Below are positions 46,864 through 58,484 of a stretch of DNA of 64,000 nucleotides, one piece after another; the first letter of the stretch is position 1, and every line of letters begins with the position of its first letter. Where the stretch lies: NCBI GenBank assembly GCA_025175895.1, contig CM045991.1, forward strand, positions 81,021,174 to 81,085,173, written 5' to 3'. Below the pieces are notes generated by a model. It did no database searches. It was given only the letters and a program-made list of their open reading frames with translations, and had not been told where the DNA came from. This DNA comes from Wurfbainia villosa. Its lineage: Eukaryota; Streptophyta; Magnoliopsida; Zingiberales; Zingiberaceae. A program made the translations under genes and the position numbers.

Positions 46864-48549
46864 ATGGTTGGCTCTAACATTCACCCACCGAAGTTTGAAG
46901 GAGAATTCTCTTTGTGGAAGAAGAGAATGGAGGTATTTTTCAAAACCGACCTTGAAATTTTATTAATAATGGAAAATGGTTTCGAGATACCTAGGGATGA
47001 AGAAGGGAAGCCAATTGAGAAGGCTAGGTGGACTAAAAGGCAAAGGGAGGAGTACTTGGCTAACTCAAAGGCAAAGCACCACCTCTACAATGTACTCCCC
47101 CAACAAGAAGTAAATCGGATAGGGTAATGTGCAAGCACCAAGGAAATGTGGGAGAAACTCATAGAACTCCATGAAGGCACTTCCGAGGCCAAGCTTGCAA
47201 GGAGAGACCTTCTTCGCTCCCAACTAACAAATATCAAACTTGAGAAGGGAGAAAAGGTAACCTCTTTACACTCTAGGTTTAAAGAAATTTTAATTGGGCT
47301 AACAAGTGTAGGAGAAAGACTTTCGAACTGGGATATGCTTATGATAGCAATCAACGCTTTTCCCCGGTCATCGAAATGGAGCTCAATGGTGGACTCCTTC
47401 TACATGTCGAAGAACCTAGAAGTGAGCACCTTGGAGGAGTTCTTCTCAACCATGGAGCTCCATGAAACAAGGCTTGAGGGAGTAATTGAAGAATCAAGTA
47501 TCAAGCCATCAAGAGGAGTAACCCTAGTAGCAAACAAGGGGAAGAAGAAGAAGATAGAGACTTTTTCCTCCTCCGATGAAGCATCCTCCTCATCCTCCAT
47601 GAATAGCAATGAAGATGCTTATATGGTAAGGAAGGTAAGGCGTGCTTTAAAGAATTTAAAATTTAACAAATCTTATGATAGGAGAAGGCACAAGAGGAAA
47701 ATAATTTGCTACAATTGCCAACAAGAGGGACATATAAGAGATGATTGTCCCCTCTTGAATAAGAACAAAGAAGAAAAGAAAAAGGGGAGCAAGAAAAAGG
47801 AAGAAGAGAAGAAGGCCAAAGAAAAGGGGAAGGCCAAGGCACTCAAGGCAAGAACATGGGATGATCCTTCCTCCTCATCATCATCGGAGGAAGAAAATGC
47901 CTTTGTCACAAATTTGGCTCTAATGACATTTGATGATCTAGACACCTCCTCCTCCGAACAAGAAAGATCAAGCACAAGTGAGGAGAGCTCTAGTGAAGGG
48001 GGAGGCTCATCACCATCCTCATTCGAATCCGAAGAAGAAGATATGGAAACTATGGTAACTAATCTAACTCCTAAGAAAATAGTTTCAATGATTTCTAGCT
48101 TAACTAAGGATTTATTTAGGGCTAAGAAAAAGAACGAATGCATGCTAGATCAAATTAAGGCCTTAGAAAATAAATTAGAGCAAGCATGTTTAAATGTTAA
48201 TAATGATGATGCATGCTCACTTGATTATATGCCCTTTGATGTTAATGATGCATGCATTGAGGAAAATAGGATGTTAACGGAAAAGGTAGACCATTTGACC
48301 AAAGCCCTAGAAAAATTTACAATTGGCTCCAATACCCATAATATGATTATAGGGAGCCAAAGGGCAAGCTTTAATAAGAAAGGCCTAGGTTATAAGGGAA
48401 AGACAAATGAAAAGGCCTATAAATGTTTGATTGCTAGGGGTCAAAGCAAAAATAAGATAATTGCTAGAAAATGGATCCCTAAGGAATATTTAGTGAACCC
48501 TATAGGAAAGAACTTGTATTGGGTTCCAAAATTCATCCTTAAGGGTTAG
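46864..48549 (+). pseudogene. Gag of C, one internal stop
   Basis: The best preserved copy. From ATG 46864 the frame is continuous to the TAG at 48549 except for TAA at 47125-47127, where A and B have Glu in an IGECAS motif. Order: UBN2-like region (codons 1 to about 210), CCHC knuckle CYNCQQEGHIRDDC (about 47708-47750), a lysine-rich linker, a serine/glutamate-rich acidic part, a coiled-coil-like part, and the C-terminal YLVNPIGKNLYWVPK. The length without the stop would be about 561 codons. Because the ORF ends there and pol never follows, this is the complete coding capacity of the family. Confidence 0.92.
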
Positions 48550-49680
48550 GAAAACCCTAAGTTAGTCAACCATAGTGGACTTGACTTATATCATATTATT
48601 TGGTTGACTTAGGATGGCGGGACTAAATTTTTGAAATAGTGTTGGGTTATGATAATATACCCATAAATAGATAAAATCATGCTTTGGTTGATACTTGACT
48701 TATTGTCATGATTTTATATCTAATGCATGATTACAAATTGATAGATACATTTGGTTCATGATCATAATGTAAAATTAATTCATATATATTTTTATAATCA
48801 TGTAGTATGTTAGGATGATACTTAACCATGGGTAGAAGTGCATGAAATTAAAGGTTAAGTACATAAATACCGTTAGGAACATCTCACATTCACCATAAGG
48901 ATAACTTTGATTGAAAACATAGTATGGGAGAGATGATAGGGTGATACAAATGGTCCACTAATGCCTATGGCATTTAGATGGTCATTTTAAGTATCAAAAT
49001 AGCAATAATAGACCAATCATGGGGAAGGCTTATGTTTAATTCATAGACATATTGCCCAAAGATCATGGTTGGATATTTCAAATATTTTCAAAACAATTTC
49101 TTAATTTAAAATCTGTGCTTTCATGTTTTGAAACAATCTAATGCAAAACTAGGTGTTAAAATTGGTACAAACATGATTAAAACACTAGTTGTTTTTGAAG
49201 CTTTTGGATTTTTAGCAAATCATTGAAAATATAAGTAATTTTCATGAAAACTTATTTTTCACTGATAAAGGACCCTAAAAGAAACTTGTTTTCAAAAGTT
49301 CACGATTTTTTTATTTTTATGGAATTTCTAATGCATTTTTGAATTTCATCTAGAATCGAACGATCGACTAATGTCTTGTAATGAAGACGAACCTGATTTC
49401 ATCAGGTTTTTGTTTTGGTTTTTGGTATTTTTCCTCCTTAGAGTTGATATCTTGGATTATAACATTTAGATAATGTTTTTGATAGTGTCAAAAGGGGAGA
49501 AATAGGGAAGTTTAAGTTAATCATGCTAATAGGGAAATTTAGCATGTCTTAAGGGGGAGTTGCATGTTTAAGGGGGAGTTGTTATACTCATGTTTTTACT
49601 TACATGCTTTCCTTGCTTATGCTTATTGTTATTTGTTTACCTAACTTAAACGGATTGCCACACATCAAAAAGGGGGAGAT
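48550..49680 (+). other. Noncoding 3' region of C with polypurine tract
   Basis: No coding frame. It matches A and B. It ends in ATCAAAAAGGGGGAGAT (49664-49680). Confidence 0.8.
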
Positions 49681-50894
49681 TGTTAGGGAACCCATGTGTT
49701 ATGGTTTTGATGTGTGTGACAAAGGGTTTAAGTTAGGATGATTGGATTTGATATGTGCGTTGGAGTCTTGCAGGACTTAGTAATCCGCACATGGAGCTCA
49801 GGCAAGTGTCACCACTCACAACCTTGTGCTTAAGTCGGCAAAGGAGCATTGCAGAGCCATGCACTTGATGCATCCGAGGGACCGCCAGACGAGATGACTT
49901 GAAGCGAAGCCAAGGAAGAAGACTTCAAGGGCAAGAGATGCGAAGGAGCATTGCAGAGCCGTTCGCTTGATGCTGCCGAGGGACGTGGCCATGAACGAAG
50001 AGATCTTCGGCGAGGGACTTCAAGTGAGATGAGAGAATGAGTGAATTGTAAGTAGCTCATTAGGTGAACTTGGTCGAATGGATGAGTATCGGAGGCTCGA
50101 CTGCAAGGGTTGAGGTTTACCCGACCGTCAGACGCTCAAACAGATGTTAAGTTTGAGGTCTACCCGGCATCAGTCGACGCCATGTCATGGCAGTCGACTA
50201 CTCCAAGTCGATCGGCAATCGACTGGTGTGGCTGATGGATCAAGTTGACATCAGTCTACTGCTTAAGGGAAGCAGTCGACTGATAGCATTGTGCACGTGC
50301 ACAGAAGCTAGTCGAGCTCGTGGGTCACTCGACTGGAAGTCGACATCAGTCGACTGATCATCCGACTATTGGAGAAAGCGGTCGTGGATCCTGCGAATCC
50401 GACCTGGTCAGAAGCCGTTGGAGTCGACATCAGTGGACTGATGAAGGCATCAGTCGACTGATAGTGTCCAACGGGAAGAATTGCTTCCTCTCTATAAAAA
50501 GAGATGGTGGGGGCTTGTAGATGGGGTAATGTTCATGCTCTAAACATCCTACTAAGTGCCCCACAAAGCTCAAAACTCCTTCTAGTTTTCTTTCATATTT
50601 ATTGTAAAAGAAGGAGTAATCTCATTGGTTTAAAGGTTTACCTTCACCTTGCTTGGGCTAAAGGGAGAGACCAATAGTGGATTGGTTTCGGGGTGATTCA
50701 TCGGAGACGAATTGGACCATGAATTAGCGGCTAGGCCATGAACCATGTTATATCGTGTGTTAGCATTGTTTTATCTTAATTGCTTGTTTAGTTTTGTTTC
50801 CGTTGCGCTAATTATCTTTGTAGACAAGCAATTCCATTCTTACAACGAAAGAGGGATATTCACCCCTCTCTAGCCGACCACCATCGTTCCTACA
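49681..50894 (+). repeat. C 3' LTR
   Basis: 1214 bp, TGTTAGGGA to CCTACA, with TATA box 50493-50500 and end motif near 50855. It lacks about a dozen bases near the start compared with the 5' LTR. Confidence 0.92.
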
Positions 50895-53500
50895 CATAGT
50901 CCGAGTCGGAGTAGCCGATTAGTTCGAACTCGGAAGATCTAGGATATCAAATACCTACGCTTAGCGTGACCTTTAGATATCTAAGGATACGTTTAACTAA
51001 TGTTAGGTGAGGCTCCTTAGCATAGGTTTGGAACCTTGCGCACATACTTACTACAAATAGTATATCGGGTCGACTCGCAGTTAAGTAAAGGAGACTCCCT
51101 ATTGCGCTCCTATAGTATTTTAGGTCAATAGATTTTCCGTCTACATCTTCTCCTATATTAACATTTGTTGCCATGGGTGTATTAATGATTTTAGCATTTT
51201 GCATTGCGAATCGGTTAATTAATTCCTTAGCATATTTTTGTTGATGTAAATAGATTTCTTCCTTAGTTTTTTTAATTTGTAATCATAGAAAGAAATTTAA
51301 TTCTCATACTAAGTTTATTTCAAATTCACTTTCCATGAGTGAAATGAACTCGTTTAGTAGGATCGAGTTAGTGGTTCCAAATATTATATCATCTACGTAG
51401 ATTTGGGCTATAAAAATTTCTTTACCTACGGATTTTACGAAAAGGGTTGGGTCGACTAAGCCTTGGCTAAACCCTTTAGACTTAAGGTATACAGAAAACC
51501 TCTCATACCAAGCTCTAGGAGCTTGTTTTAGTCCATATAAAGCTTTCTTGAGTCTAAAGACATGGTTGGGTTTGTTTAGGCTTTCGAATCCTTAAGTCCA
51601 TTCAAAAATGCTAACTTGACATCCATTTGAAATAATTTAAATCCTCGATGTGCAACGTATGCCAACAACATTCGGATGGATTCTAATCTAGCTACGGGGG
51701 CATAGGTTTCATCGTAATCTAACCCTTCTACTTGACTAAACCCTTTCGTGACCAATATCGCTTTGTTTCTAACTACTTTACCTTTGTCATCAAGTTTGTT
51801 TCAGAAGACCCACCTTGTTCCAATAATTGATTTATTTTTAGGTGGCGGTACTAATTCCCAAACTTCGTTCCTAGTAAATTGAGCTAGCTCTTATTGCATT
51901 GCAATAATCCAATCAGGATCAAGAAGAGCTTGTTCAATTGACTTGGGTTCAATTTTTGAAATCAAGGAAATTTGACTAAGGTTTCGATATGACGCTCTAG
52001 TTCGAACCCCTAGGTTAGGATCACCTATCACTTGGTCGATAGGATGACTTGATTGAATTCTAGACTGACTTGGGTTAGGATCACCTATCACTTGGTCGAT
52101 AGGATGATTTGATTGAACCCTAGACTGACTTGGGTTAGGATTAATACTGGACTTGATTTCATGGTCAGAGTCGAGTCTGGTATGAGTTGGTTCATCAGTT
52201 GGTTCTACTAAGGGTTTTGTGGGTTCATGTCCTTCGTCGAATACTACATTAATGGTTTCCTCAATTTTAAGGGTGTCATTGTTATATACCCTATAGGCTC
52301 TACTCGTAGTTGAGTATCCTAGGAAGATTCCGGTGGAGGTTTTGGATGTGAACTTTCCTAGGTAGTCCTTAGTGTTTAGGATATGTACCTTACCTCCAAA
52401 TACCTTAAAGTATTTAATGTTAGGTACTTTGTCATGGTAGGTTTCGTATGAGGTCTTAAGGTGCCTCTTAACCATTAGGATTCTATTTTGGACATAACAA
52501 GCCGTACTAACGGCTTCTGCCCAAAACCTATCGGGTAGGTTGTATTCGTTCAACATGGTCCTAGTGGCTTCTTGTAGGGTTCTATTTTTTCGCTCGACTA
52601 GGCCATTTTATTGTGGGGTTCTAGGATATGAGAATTTATGGTGGTATTCGTTTAGGTTATAGAAATCTGTGAACCTGTGGTTTTCGAATTCACCACCATG
52701 ATCGCTTCTAAGTCTTTTAATTTTAAGGTTCTTTTGGTTTTCGATTAACTTACACAAGTTTATGAGTTGGTCTAAGGTGTCACTTTTGTGTTTAAGGAAT
52801 CTAACCCAAGTAAACCTAGAATAGTCGTCAATTATGACTAAGCAAAATTGACTCCCATTAAGTGACTTGGCTCCATGTGAATCGAATAGATCCAAATGTA
52901 GGAGCTCAAGAACACTTTTGGTTTGTTCTTGATTAGTTAATTGATATTGTGCCCTAGGTTATTTACCTTGTTGACAAGCATTACAGATTTTATTGTCTAA
53001 GTTGTTAAGGTTAGGTAAACCTCTAACTAAGCCACTCTGACTCATCTTGTGAACGAGTCTTGGGTGCGAGTGACCAAGTCATCAGTGCCACAAGCAAGAT
53101 TCCTCTTGTTGTGTCATAAGACACTTGGTTGAGGAGTTAGGTAGATTAATAGTGTAGATGTTGCTATTCCTAGTTCCTTTAAGTATTATTTTAGAGGTTG
53201 AATTAGTTTTAGTTAAGCATTCATTTTCTAGGAATATGATCTTTATTATCACACAACTGACTTACACTAAGTAAATTGTATTCAAAATCTTCGACTAATA
53301 AAATATTTTGAATTATAAAATTTGAATTTAGCTCAATATCACTTGATCCGATGATTTTGAGCTTGTCGTTGTTTCTGAAAGCTACCGATCCTTGTCATTT
53401 GAATCTAAGCTTTAAAAATTTAAGTTGGTCCCCAGTCATGTGTCGGGAGCACCCACTGTCCAACATCCATTGATCCTACACATGTAGTAGTTGGATCAGA
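50895..53500 (-). pseudogene. pol of E: protease, integrase, RT, RNase H N-terminus
   Basis: Read on the minus strand. The protease motif LDSGCSRHMTGD has its catalytic Asp at 53460-53458. An integrase zinc-binding region with LVRGLPNL and ICNACQQGK lies at about 53090-52960, with stops nearby. The integrase core has VIIDDYSRFTWV and SDHGGEF (52895-52608), a TAA at 52610-52608, then VERKN and DRFWAEAVSTACY (52556-51891). The RT is badly frameshifted, but YVDD is intact at 51399-51388. The RNase H start, with SRPDILFVVSMCARFQ, lies at 51204-50947, and the region ends at the C insertion. Confidence 0.88.
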
Positions 53501-54039
53501 TATTGGAATTTAAAGGTTGGTTGAAGATTATTAGTCCTATATCATCTCACCCATTTCTACATGATCAAACACGTTACCCTTATGTGTTCTTGTGAGATGA
53601 ATTCAATTTTACTTGATTAATATTAATGAATTGAAACTAGTCAACTTTGGGTTAGATTTAGATTTAACTCTAAGCTCATCAAGTCAACTTTTCAAGAAAT
53701 TGGCTTCCAGGTCATGGCGAGGCATAGATGCCTTCTTTGATCGGAACAATGACCACTTCCTTAGACAAAGCCAAGTTTGGGAAAATGATAACTTGTTTCA
53801 CTTAAAATTATTTCCTGGTCTAACTAGTTTAGGATACGGCGAGGTAGCTTCAGCTAATTCCACTTAGTCGAGTGCACCGAGCTAGATTCGCCTTATCTAA
53901 CTTGGACACACGGGACTTCGCTTCCGTAGTGTACTATCATCTTGCCGTGTCCTAGTACTCTGTTGTCAAGAATTGACTAGTTATAGGTCCTATCTAACCA
54001 TTCTAAAAATAAAAAGAAACATACCTAAGCATGCAAAGT
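53501..54039 (-). other. Spacer between gag and protease motif of E
   Basis: About 540 bp with no recognisable domain. A plus-strand ORF at 53613-53867 shows nothing recognisable. It is probably decayed polyprotein sequence. Confidence 0.4.
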
Positions 54040-55662
54040 CTAATTAATAGCACAACCAAATTTTGTACTAGCTCCCACTGAACCATTGAATGAGTTTGGT
54101 CTTTCCACAAAGTGGATTTGGTCCTTGGGAACCCAGTACTTGTTAGATCCTAATTTAGAAATCAAAATGGTCTTAGGGACCCATGCTTGGACATGTTTTT
54201 TATTTCGACTTACAATCGACATATACAACTTGTTAGTCGTATTTGAGCTAAACCCAAGCCTGACCTTGTTGTACACGGTCCTTTGCGATCCAAGTAAAAG
54301 GTCAAGTCCCTTGGATCCCAAAGTAAACCTTTCCAATGTATGCCTAAGGTCTTCGACTTGACTTTTCAAAAGTGAGTTCTCAACTTCGAGCTTTTCAACT
54401 CGAGTTGAGTCCTCCTCTTGAACTCGACTAGTCGAAGAGGTTAGGGAGATCTCGTGTTTAAGGAGTTTAACCTCCTCAACTAAGGTCTCGACCTTGGACA
54501 CGGACTTAGCTAATTTTCTAGTTAAGAATTTAATTGCATTATATAATGTACTAAGTAAAGATCAACTTACCTTAAGTGGCCCTTTTGAACCGGATGCAGA
54601 TCCGTAGCTTGTCTTGAATAGCGACTCGTCATCGAATTCGGACTCAGACTCTTCCTCGGGTTTGGAATCTTGTTCGGGCTCAGTTGGCTTGGCCATGAAG
54701 ATGAGGTCATCGTCTTTCTCCTCTGACGATTCTTCCCAAGTAGCATTAAGCGCTTTCTTGGACTTGGGTGCTTTGTCCTTGAGTTTTGGACACTCCGACT
54801 TGATGTGTCCAAACCGGTTACATTCAAAACATCTAAAATTAGAATTAGATTTAGATTTACCTTGATTGACGGGTCATCTTCGGCTCTTGATCATCTTCCA
54901 AACTAGATTCACTAGTTCAGTTTCCATCTCGGGGTCTACCTCCGACTCATACTCGTCCTCTTCCTTGGGGGGTGGTTTGTTTGTGTCCTTCTTCTTCGAA
55001 CCTGCAAGTAAAGCAATACCTTTCTCGGGAGCCGAATTAGACTGTTCATGAAGTTCAAATTCAGAGAATAATTCATCTAGTCTAATCTTAGAGAGATCCT
55101 TAGAAACCTTGTAGGCATCGACCATGGATGCCCACAAGGTAGTCCTAGGAAAAGCATTAAGTGCATACCTTATAAGGTCGCAATTTTTGACCTTTTATTC
55201 GATGGAGTGCAGGCTGTTGACAATGTCGTGTATACGAGCGTGTAGTTGTGCTGTCATCTCATGTTCCTGCATCTTAACGTTATACAACTTATTGAAAAGT
55301 AAGTCGTGTTTACACACCTTCGTGTCGTCGGTTCCTACGTGTAGTTCTACAAGTTTGTTCCATAGATCTTTCGCACTGATGAAGGGGCCGACGCGGTTTA
55401 ACTCCTCTTTGGACAAGACACATTGAAGAATTTGGGTCGCCTTGGCATCGACTTCCACTTGTCTTTTCATGGCGTTAGGTCATTGATCGTAATCCAATGA
55501 TTCACCCACTTCATTAGTAGGAAGCGTGAATCCGGTTTGGATTACGATCCACATCTCGATTTGGGTCTTTAGGAAGCACTCCATCCGACCCTTACAGTAA
55601 CGAAAGTCGTCTCCATTGTAAAATGGTGGTCGGATGGTGCTAAACCCTTCGAGATGGGCCAT
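54040..55662 (-). pseudogene. Gag of E, broken
   Basis: ATG 55662 begins MAHLEGFSTIRPPFYNGDDF. TGA near 55480 replaces Trp. The next segments are LVELHVGTDDTKVCKHDLL and MWASMVDAYKVSKDL, separated by a further stop at about 55195. After a frameshift near 54870 the CCHC knuckle CFECNRFGHIKSEC lies at about 54836-54795. A coiled-coil-like part (54501-54300) and the AWVPK...KYWVPK module follow, and the frame stops at 54040. In this element the module is followed by more open sequence, unlike in the gag-only families. Confidence 0.88.
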
Positions 55663-55845
55663 TTAAATGAAAAGAGAGAACCGCGCAAAACAAAACCAAC
55701 ACAAATGTACCAAGACTCTCTTCTTGGATTAGTAGTGTGGGAGAACGAATTTAAACGAAACAAAAAAGTTGAAAACCCAAAAACAAAAAGAAAAAATCTG
55801 TAAAATGTTGCTAGATTGGTGGTTTCACCAAATCGCAGCGCCCCC

Positions 55846-55860
55846 GGCTCTGATACCAAT
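55846..55860 (-). other. Primer-binding site of E (initiator tRNA-Met)
   Basis: The minus strand reads ATTGGTATCAGAGCC next to the LTR. Confidence 0.9.
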
Positions 55861-56877
55861 TGTTGGATCGATATGAGCGCTAGAGGGGGGGGGGTGAATA
55901 GCGCAAAACAATTTTTCTTTTCGTTCGTCGATTCGATAAATAAAAAGATTAAAGTGCAAGGGAAAATAAATATGAGACTCATTTATTTTTACTTGGTTCA
56001 CAGCCTTTCGGTTGCTAATCCAAGGCCCTAACAATCCTAGACCGTGTACAGAGGGCAATCACTAAAATACTCCTCGTTGGAGGTAGGAGTGAATAGTTAT
56101 AATAAAATGATAAAACTCGAGGTAGAGGGACACTCCCCCTCTCCTCGTTACGATTAAAGCTCCGATAAAAAGAAAGAATACAATGTTTGAAATATACTTA
56201 AAGCTTTGGCAATGCTCACATCGTAGGATTCGAGAGAGTGTGCAAAGAGCACTTGGAGAGCTTTGGAATGAATGAAATGGTGAAGAATGACCCTTCTTTT
56301 ATAGCCTTGAGAAACCCTAATCGTTGAGCTCAAGCCTTATCTTCAAAAGCCACCTCACCCTAAGAAGAGGCGATGAGATTTTTACTCTCCTCGAGGCGGG
56401 AATTTGAACATCATAGAGGCAGCAGTCAACTGCCAATAGTCGGCAGTCGACTGTTGCTAGGGTTTCCAGCTGCAATGAAGAGTTAGCTCGAAAATGCAGT
56501 TAATATAAGTAAATTTGATGACCATTTACCATCCGATCTCGACTTAGACCTTCCATGGGAAGTCTTGGTCGGATCGTCACCTAAGGACGTCCCCGTACGG
56601 AGGACACGACCTTATTTATGCTCACTCACACGAGCTTATGTCAACCTTTTACCTTTGAAGCTTTGCTTCCGGTCTCCACCTGATTTCTTTGGCTCCCTCT
56701 GAAGTCCTCCCGGTGTCGCCCGACCACCACAATTCCCTCCGGGTGTCGCCGACCTTTGGCTTAGCTTAGCATTCCTGCACACTTGATTTAGCTCGTGAGA
56801 TAACAATATGAGCTTAATTTTGTGTCTTTTGTTATAATCAAAACTTAGGTTCGACTTAGGTGCCTACTACACCAACA
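55861..56877 (-). repeat. E 5' LTR
   Basis: 1017 bp, TGTTGGATCG to CACCAACA, then TSD ATTTG. It has a 10-base G run in the end motif (55885-55894) and a TATA box on the minus strand at 56296-56303. It is about 70 bp shorter than the 3' LTR through small deletions. Confidence 0.93.
56296..56303 (-). promoter_or_regulatory. TATA box of E
   Basis: TATAAAAG on the minus strand, conserved in the other LTR at 43618. Confidence 0.55.
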
Positions 56878-56882
56878 ATTTG

Positions 56883-58422
56883 GGTCTTACCAAGGTTAAC
56901 TCTTGGGGTAACTCCCCTTGTAACCTTCTTAGTGACTTCCCTAGATTTCCTTGAAACCTTAGCCACTAGGCACACACCATGGTTACCCTTAAGGATGACT
57001 TCCCTAGTAACCTTGGTCTTCCTAGACCAAGTTTGTGTTCCATAATCGAATGGAACATTGTGATAGGTCTCCTTGAGTTTAGGTTTGTGACCCAAACCTT
57101 TTTTACCCTTAGGTGGACCTTGCCTTTTAGACCCTAGGCTTTGACTCATCGACCCTAAATTTTGACTATTTGACCCTTGCATTTGATTTTGCATCATTCT
57201 AAGGGTCTTTTCCAATTTCTCATATTTTTACCTCAAAACTTGATTTTCTAATTCTAATTGTCCAATTTTTGAATTTCCATTTAATCTTTGGGCATTACCA
57301 ATTCTTCTAGGCATATGTCTATCCTTTTTAGGGTTAATGCCTAAATGATTTTCTAGCTTTCTAATTGCCTCCTTAGGTAGAATTTTTCTAGGGTTATTTG
57401 TTTTAGATTTGTTCTTAACCCTAAAATTATAAGATTTTAACCCTAAATAATTGAACCTATTATTTCTAGCATTCTCCTTATGATTATGCACAATTACAAG
57501 AGTATTGAAACCATGCTTTTTAACATTAAAATTTGAAGGTGCATTATTAAAATATACCATAGGGTTTGCTTTAGAAGCTCCCCCTACATGTGATGCTCCT
57601 TCTTGAACTTTCTTCCTCCCCTTAGGGCATTAACTCATATAATGCCTTTTTTGATGACATTTGAAGCACACAACGAACTCCTTGTTGTTAGTGGTTGGGG
57701 CTCCAGTCTCCTTGGACTTTGGCACGACTTGTGTCATTTTCTTGACCCATTTCGGACACTTTCTCTTGTAGTTTCCGGCTTCCCTACGCTCAAAGCATAC
57801 AATATATTTTTTATTTTAAATTGAAATGCTCGAGTTACCTAGGTTGATGGTGGCCGGAATTGGTTCTTCATCTCTTCCGGAAATTGAGACTTCCTCTTGT
57901 TGCTCTGACATTGAGATTGGCCTAATCTCCTCCCCCTCAATCATAGAGGTGGAGATTTCTTCTACCTCTTCTCCTTCGGACGTTGATTCCTTCTCAACTT
58001 CTGAATTCTCACTTTCTTGTGAGGACGAGCTTGCTTCTTTGGTCTCCCTTTCCAATTGACTCGACGATGGGTCTTTATGATATTTTGCCAACTCGCTCCA
58101 AAGCTCCTTAACATCCTTATATTCACCTAACCTAGATAAAACATCATTAGGAATTAAATCACTTAAAAATTTTATTACCTTCCTATTCTTCTCGAACATT
58201 TGGAGTTGTTTCTCAGTCCATTTCTTCATCTTGAGGAATCCTCCCTTTGGCCCTCTTGGATATTCGAATCCTTCCATCAAGATGGCCCAATCTTCAAAAT
58301 CCCACATCACAATGAATTCTTCAATTCTTGTCTTCCATTGATTGAAGCATCCTCATCGATAGAGGGTGTATGGGATTGGCGTGTTGATGTCCCATCCCAA
58401 TCCGTCGTTGGGCAACTCCATT
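56883..58422 (-). pseudogene. Gag of F1, broken
   Basis: ATG 58422 begins MELPNDGLGWDINTPIPYTL. A stop lies near 58350; the frame then continues IVMWDFEDWAILMEGFEYPR to an acidic serine-rich linker and stops at 57816. The two knuckles are degraded: the first keeps CFE...CPK but has lost a Cys and the His, and the second has a stop before its last Cys (about 57640). The C-terminal half (57560-56883) has NVKKHGFNTLVIVHNHKE and a TAA at 57230-57228, then a methionine/glutamine-rich part and a basic part. The last 45 codons are at 43131-42997, beyond element E. Full length would be about 558 codons. Confidence 0.85.
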
Positions 58423-58470
58423 TCCTCTAGCACTTTTGCTCCCGATTGTTAATACTTAGAAGAGCTCCTA

Positions 58471-58484
58471 GCTCTGATAACACT
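58471..58484 (-). other. Primer-binding site of F1 (initiator tRNA-Met)
   Basis: The minus strand reads AGTGTTATCAGAGC next to the LTR, one base off the usual sequence. Confidence 0.82.

Larger units (their letters stand above)
45568..50894 (+). mobile_element. C: gag-only LTR element inside E
   Basis: Same family as A and B. LTRs 45568-46802 and 49681-50894. Target duplications are CATTG at 45563-45567 and CATAG at 50895-50899. The RNase H coding frame of E indicates CATAG was the original and the left copy has one change. It has gag and no pol. Confidence 0.92.
43132..56877 (-). mobile_element. E: SIRE-like Ty1/copia element, interrupted by C
   Basis: LTRs at 43132-44222 and 55861-56877 with TSD ATTTG at 43127-43131 and 56878-56882. 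Its own length is about 8.4 kb after removing C. Gag, protease, integrase, RT and RNase H can all be recognised, each damaged. A protease motif DSGCSRHMTGD suggests the SIRE lineage. It is the only pol-bearing element here whose end sequences match those of the gag-only families. Confidence 0.93.
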
